Source of the DNA: Methylococcaceae bacterium
Lineage (GTDB): Bacteria; Pseudomonadota; Gammaproteobacteria; Methylococcales; Methylomonadaceae
DNA length: 6,453 nt
Assembly (NCBI GenBank): GCA_947506075.1
Contig: CANNNN010000151.1
Span: 1-6,453, forward strand
Direction of reading: 5' to 3'
The position numbers and the translations under genes are program-made. Below the pieces are notes generated by a model. It ran no database searches, was not told where the DNA came from, and was given only the letters and a program-made list of their open reading frames with translations. Below are positions 5,636-6,453 of the stretch, piece after piece. The stretch's first letter is position 1, and each line of letters begins with the position of its first letter.

Positions 5636-6453
5636 TTACAAATCAAGATAACCGGTCTCTTCATGCAACACGTTATCAAGACCCTGAACTTCTTCATCAG
5701 GAGTCACTCGCAAGCCTATCCATTTATCCAGCATTTTCAAAATAAAATAACTGAACAAACCGCTCCAGGCCGCAGTTACAGCTACCGCCAAGGCCTGAAT
5801 ACCGACCTGGTCAGTGATAGAAACGCCCTCGGCTAAGCCTAAACCGCCCAGACTGCTGGCTGCAAAAACGCCGGTCAGTAAGGAACCGGTCACGCCGCCT
5901 ACGCCATGGACGGAAAATACATCCAGCGAGTCATCGATTTTCAAGCTGCGTTTAATATATTGGGTCGCATAAAAACAGACGATACCGGCGGTAATGCCAA
6001 TCACCAAGGCGCCGGCCGGACCGACAAAGCCTGACGCGGGGGTGATCGTGCCCAAGCCTGCGACCATGCCGGTCACCACACCCAATACGCTGGGCTTACC
6101 AAAGCGTTTCCATTCGATAAACATCCAGGTTAAAGCACCCGATGCAGCACCGATATGCGTGACCAGCATCGCCATACCGGCGCGGCCATCTGCGGTCAAA
6201 GCACTGCCGGCATTAAATCCGAACCAGCCAACCCACAACATGCCGGCGCCGGTAACCACCATGGTCATGTTATGCGGCGGCATCGCGGTATTTGGAAAGC
6301 CTTTTCTTTTACCCAACACCAAGGCCGCAACCAACGCCGCAACGCCGGCATTAACATGGATCACGATACCACCGGCAAAATCCATTGCGCCTAAATCAGC
6401 CAGCCAGCCGCCGCCCCACATCCAGTGACAGATAGGTACATAAACCATGATCA
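5636..6453 (-). CDS. amt: Ammonium transporter Amt (partial, N-terminus missing)
   Basis: The frame is open to the right edge; the ATG at 6448 is an internal methionine, since VYVPICHWMWGGGWL is a mid-protein segment of Amt and the codon before it (ATC) stays in frame. Counting from that Met, Asp23 (GAMDFAGG), His31 (IHVNAG), Phe78 (WFGFNAGS) and His181 (SVHGVGG) have the same spacing as Asp160, His168, Phe215 and His318 of E. coli AmtB: the binding-site Asp, the pore twin-His pair and a gate Phe. The pore therefore looks functional. Amt proteins are inner-membrane trimers that take up ammonium. The C-terminal tail (LRVTPDEEVQGLD, ending HEETGYLDL) resembles the cytoplasmic tail that contacts the PII protein GlnK. 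About 270 residues are present, so roughly a third to 40 percent is outside the window, where a glnK gene might also lie. A strong terminator follows. Confidence 0.97.
   Translation of the reverse strand, partial: IMVYVPICHWMWGGGWLADLGAMDFAGGIVIHVNAGVAALVAALVLGKRKGFPNTAMPPHNMTMVVTGAGMLWVGWFGFNAGSALTADGRAGMAMLVTHIGAASGALTWMFIEWKRFGKPSVLGVVTGMVAGLGTITPASGFVGPAGALVIGITAGIVCFYATQYIKRSLKIDDSLDVFSVHGVGGVTGSLLTGVFAASSLGGLGLAEGVSITDQVGIQALAVAVTAAWSGLFSYFILKMLDKWIGLRVTPDEEVQGLDNVLHEETGYLDL

Noticed and set aside
5994..6428. 144-residue ORF on the plus strand
   Set aside because: It is a shadow of amt on the opposite strand, rich in Pro/Ala/Thr through codon mirroring, with no family resemblance.
5636..6448. 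Complete 270-residue transporter starting at the ATG at 6448
   Set aside because: The conserved Asp-His spacing shows this Met is internal to Amt, and the frame stays open to the edge; the gene is truncated by the window.

Overview
The window looks like chromosomal DNA from a gammaproteobacterium, most likely a methanotroph-like member of the Methylococcales. This is an inference from three things: a flavin halogenase-type oxidoreductase of the sort found in aryl-polyene pigment clusters, a long DUF748/AsmA-like envelope protein, and GTCGGGCAC/GTGCCCGAC palindromes of a kind I associate with that group. No marker gene fixes the taxonomy.

Layout. Positions 1-971 (minus) hold the first 323 residues of a FAD-dependent halogenase-like oxidoreductase, cut by the left edge. 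Positions 972-1761 carry no convincing gene. They contain a small palindrome (1116-1141) and a striking degenerate repeat array (about 1258-1670). The array is built on GTTAAC-type cores spaced alternately 21 and 20 bp, giving a 41-bp super-period, and it includes a perfect 17-bp inverted repeat. A possible 41-residue ORF (1762-1887, plus) follows. Next is a gene for a small exported, highly charged protein (2086-2430, plus) with a structured leader and a hairpin terminator. A palindrome-rich spacer (2502-2591) separates it from the convergent 973-residue DUF748 gene (2615-5536, minus). Upstream of that, on the same strand, lie a strong terminator and the 3' part of an ammonium transporter gene, amt (5636 to the right edge, minus).

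Function. The genes do not form one pathway. Amt and the DUF748 protein are co-directional neighbours separated by a terminator, so they are probably separate transcription units. The DUF748 protein and the small exported protein both act at or beyond the inner membrane. The halogenase-like gene probably belongs to a cluster that continues past the left edge. The repeat array is the only element here that I cannot place in a known class, and it is the best candidate for something undescribed.
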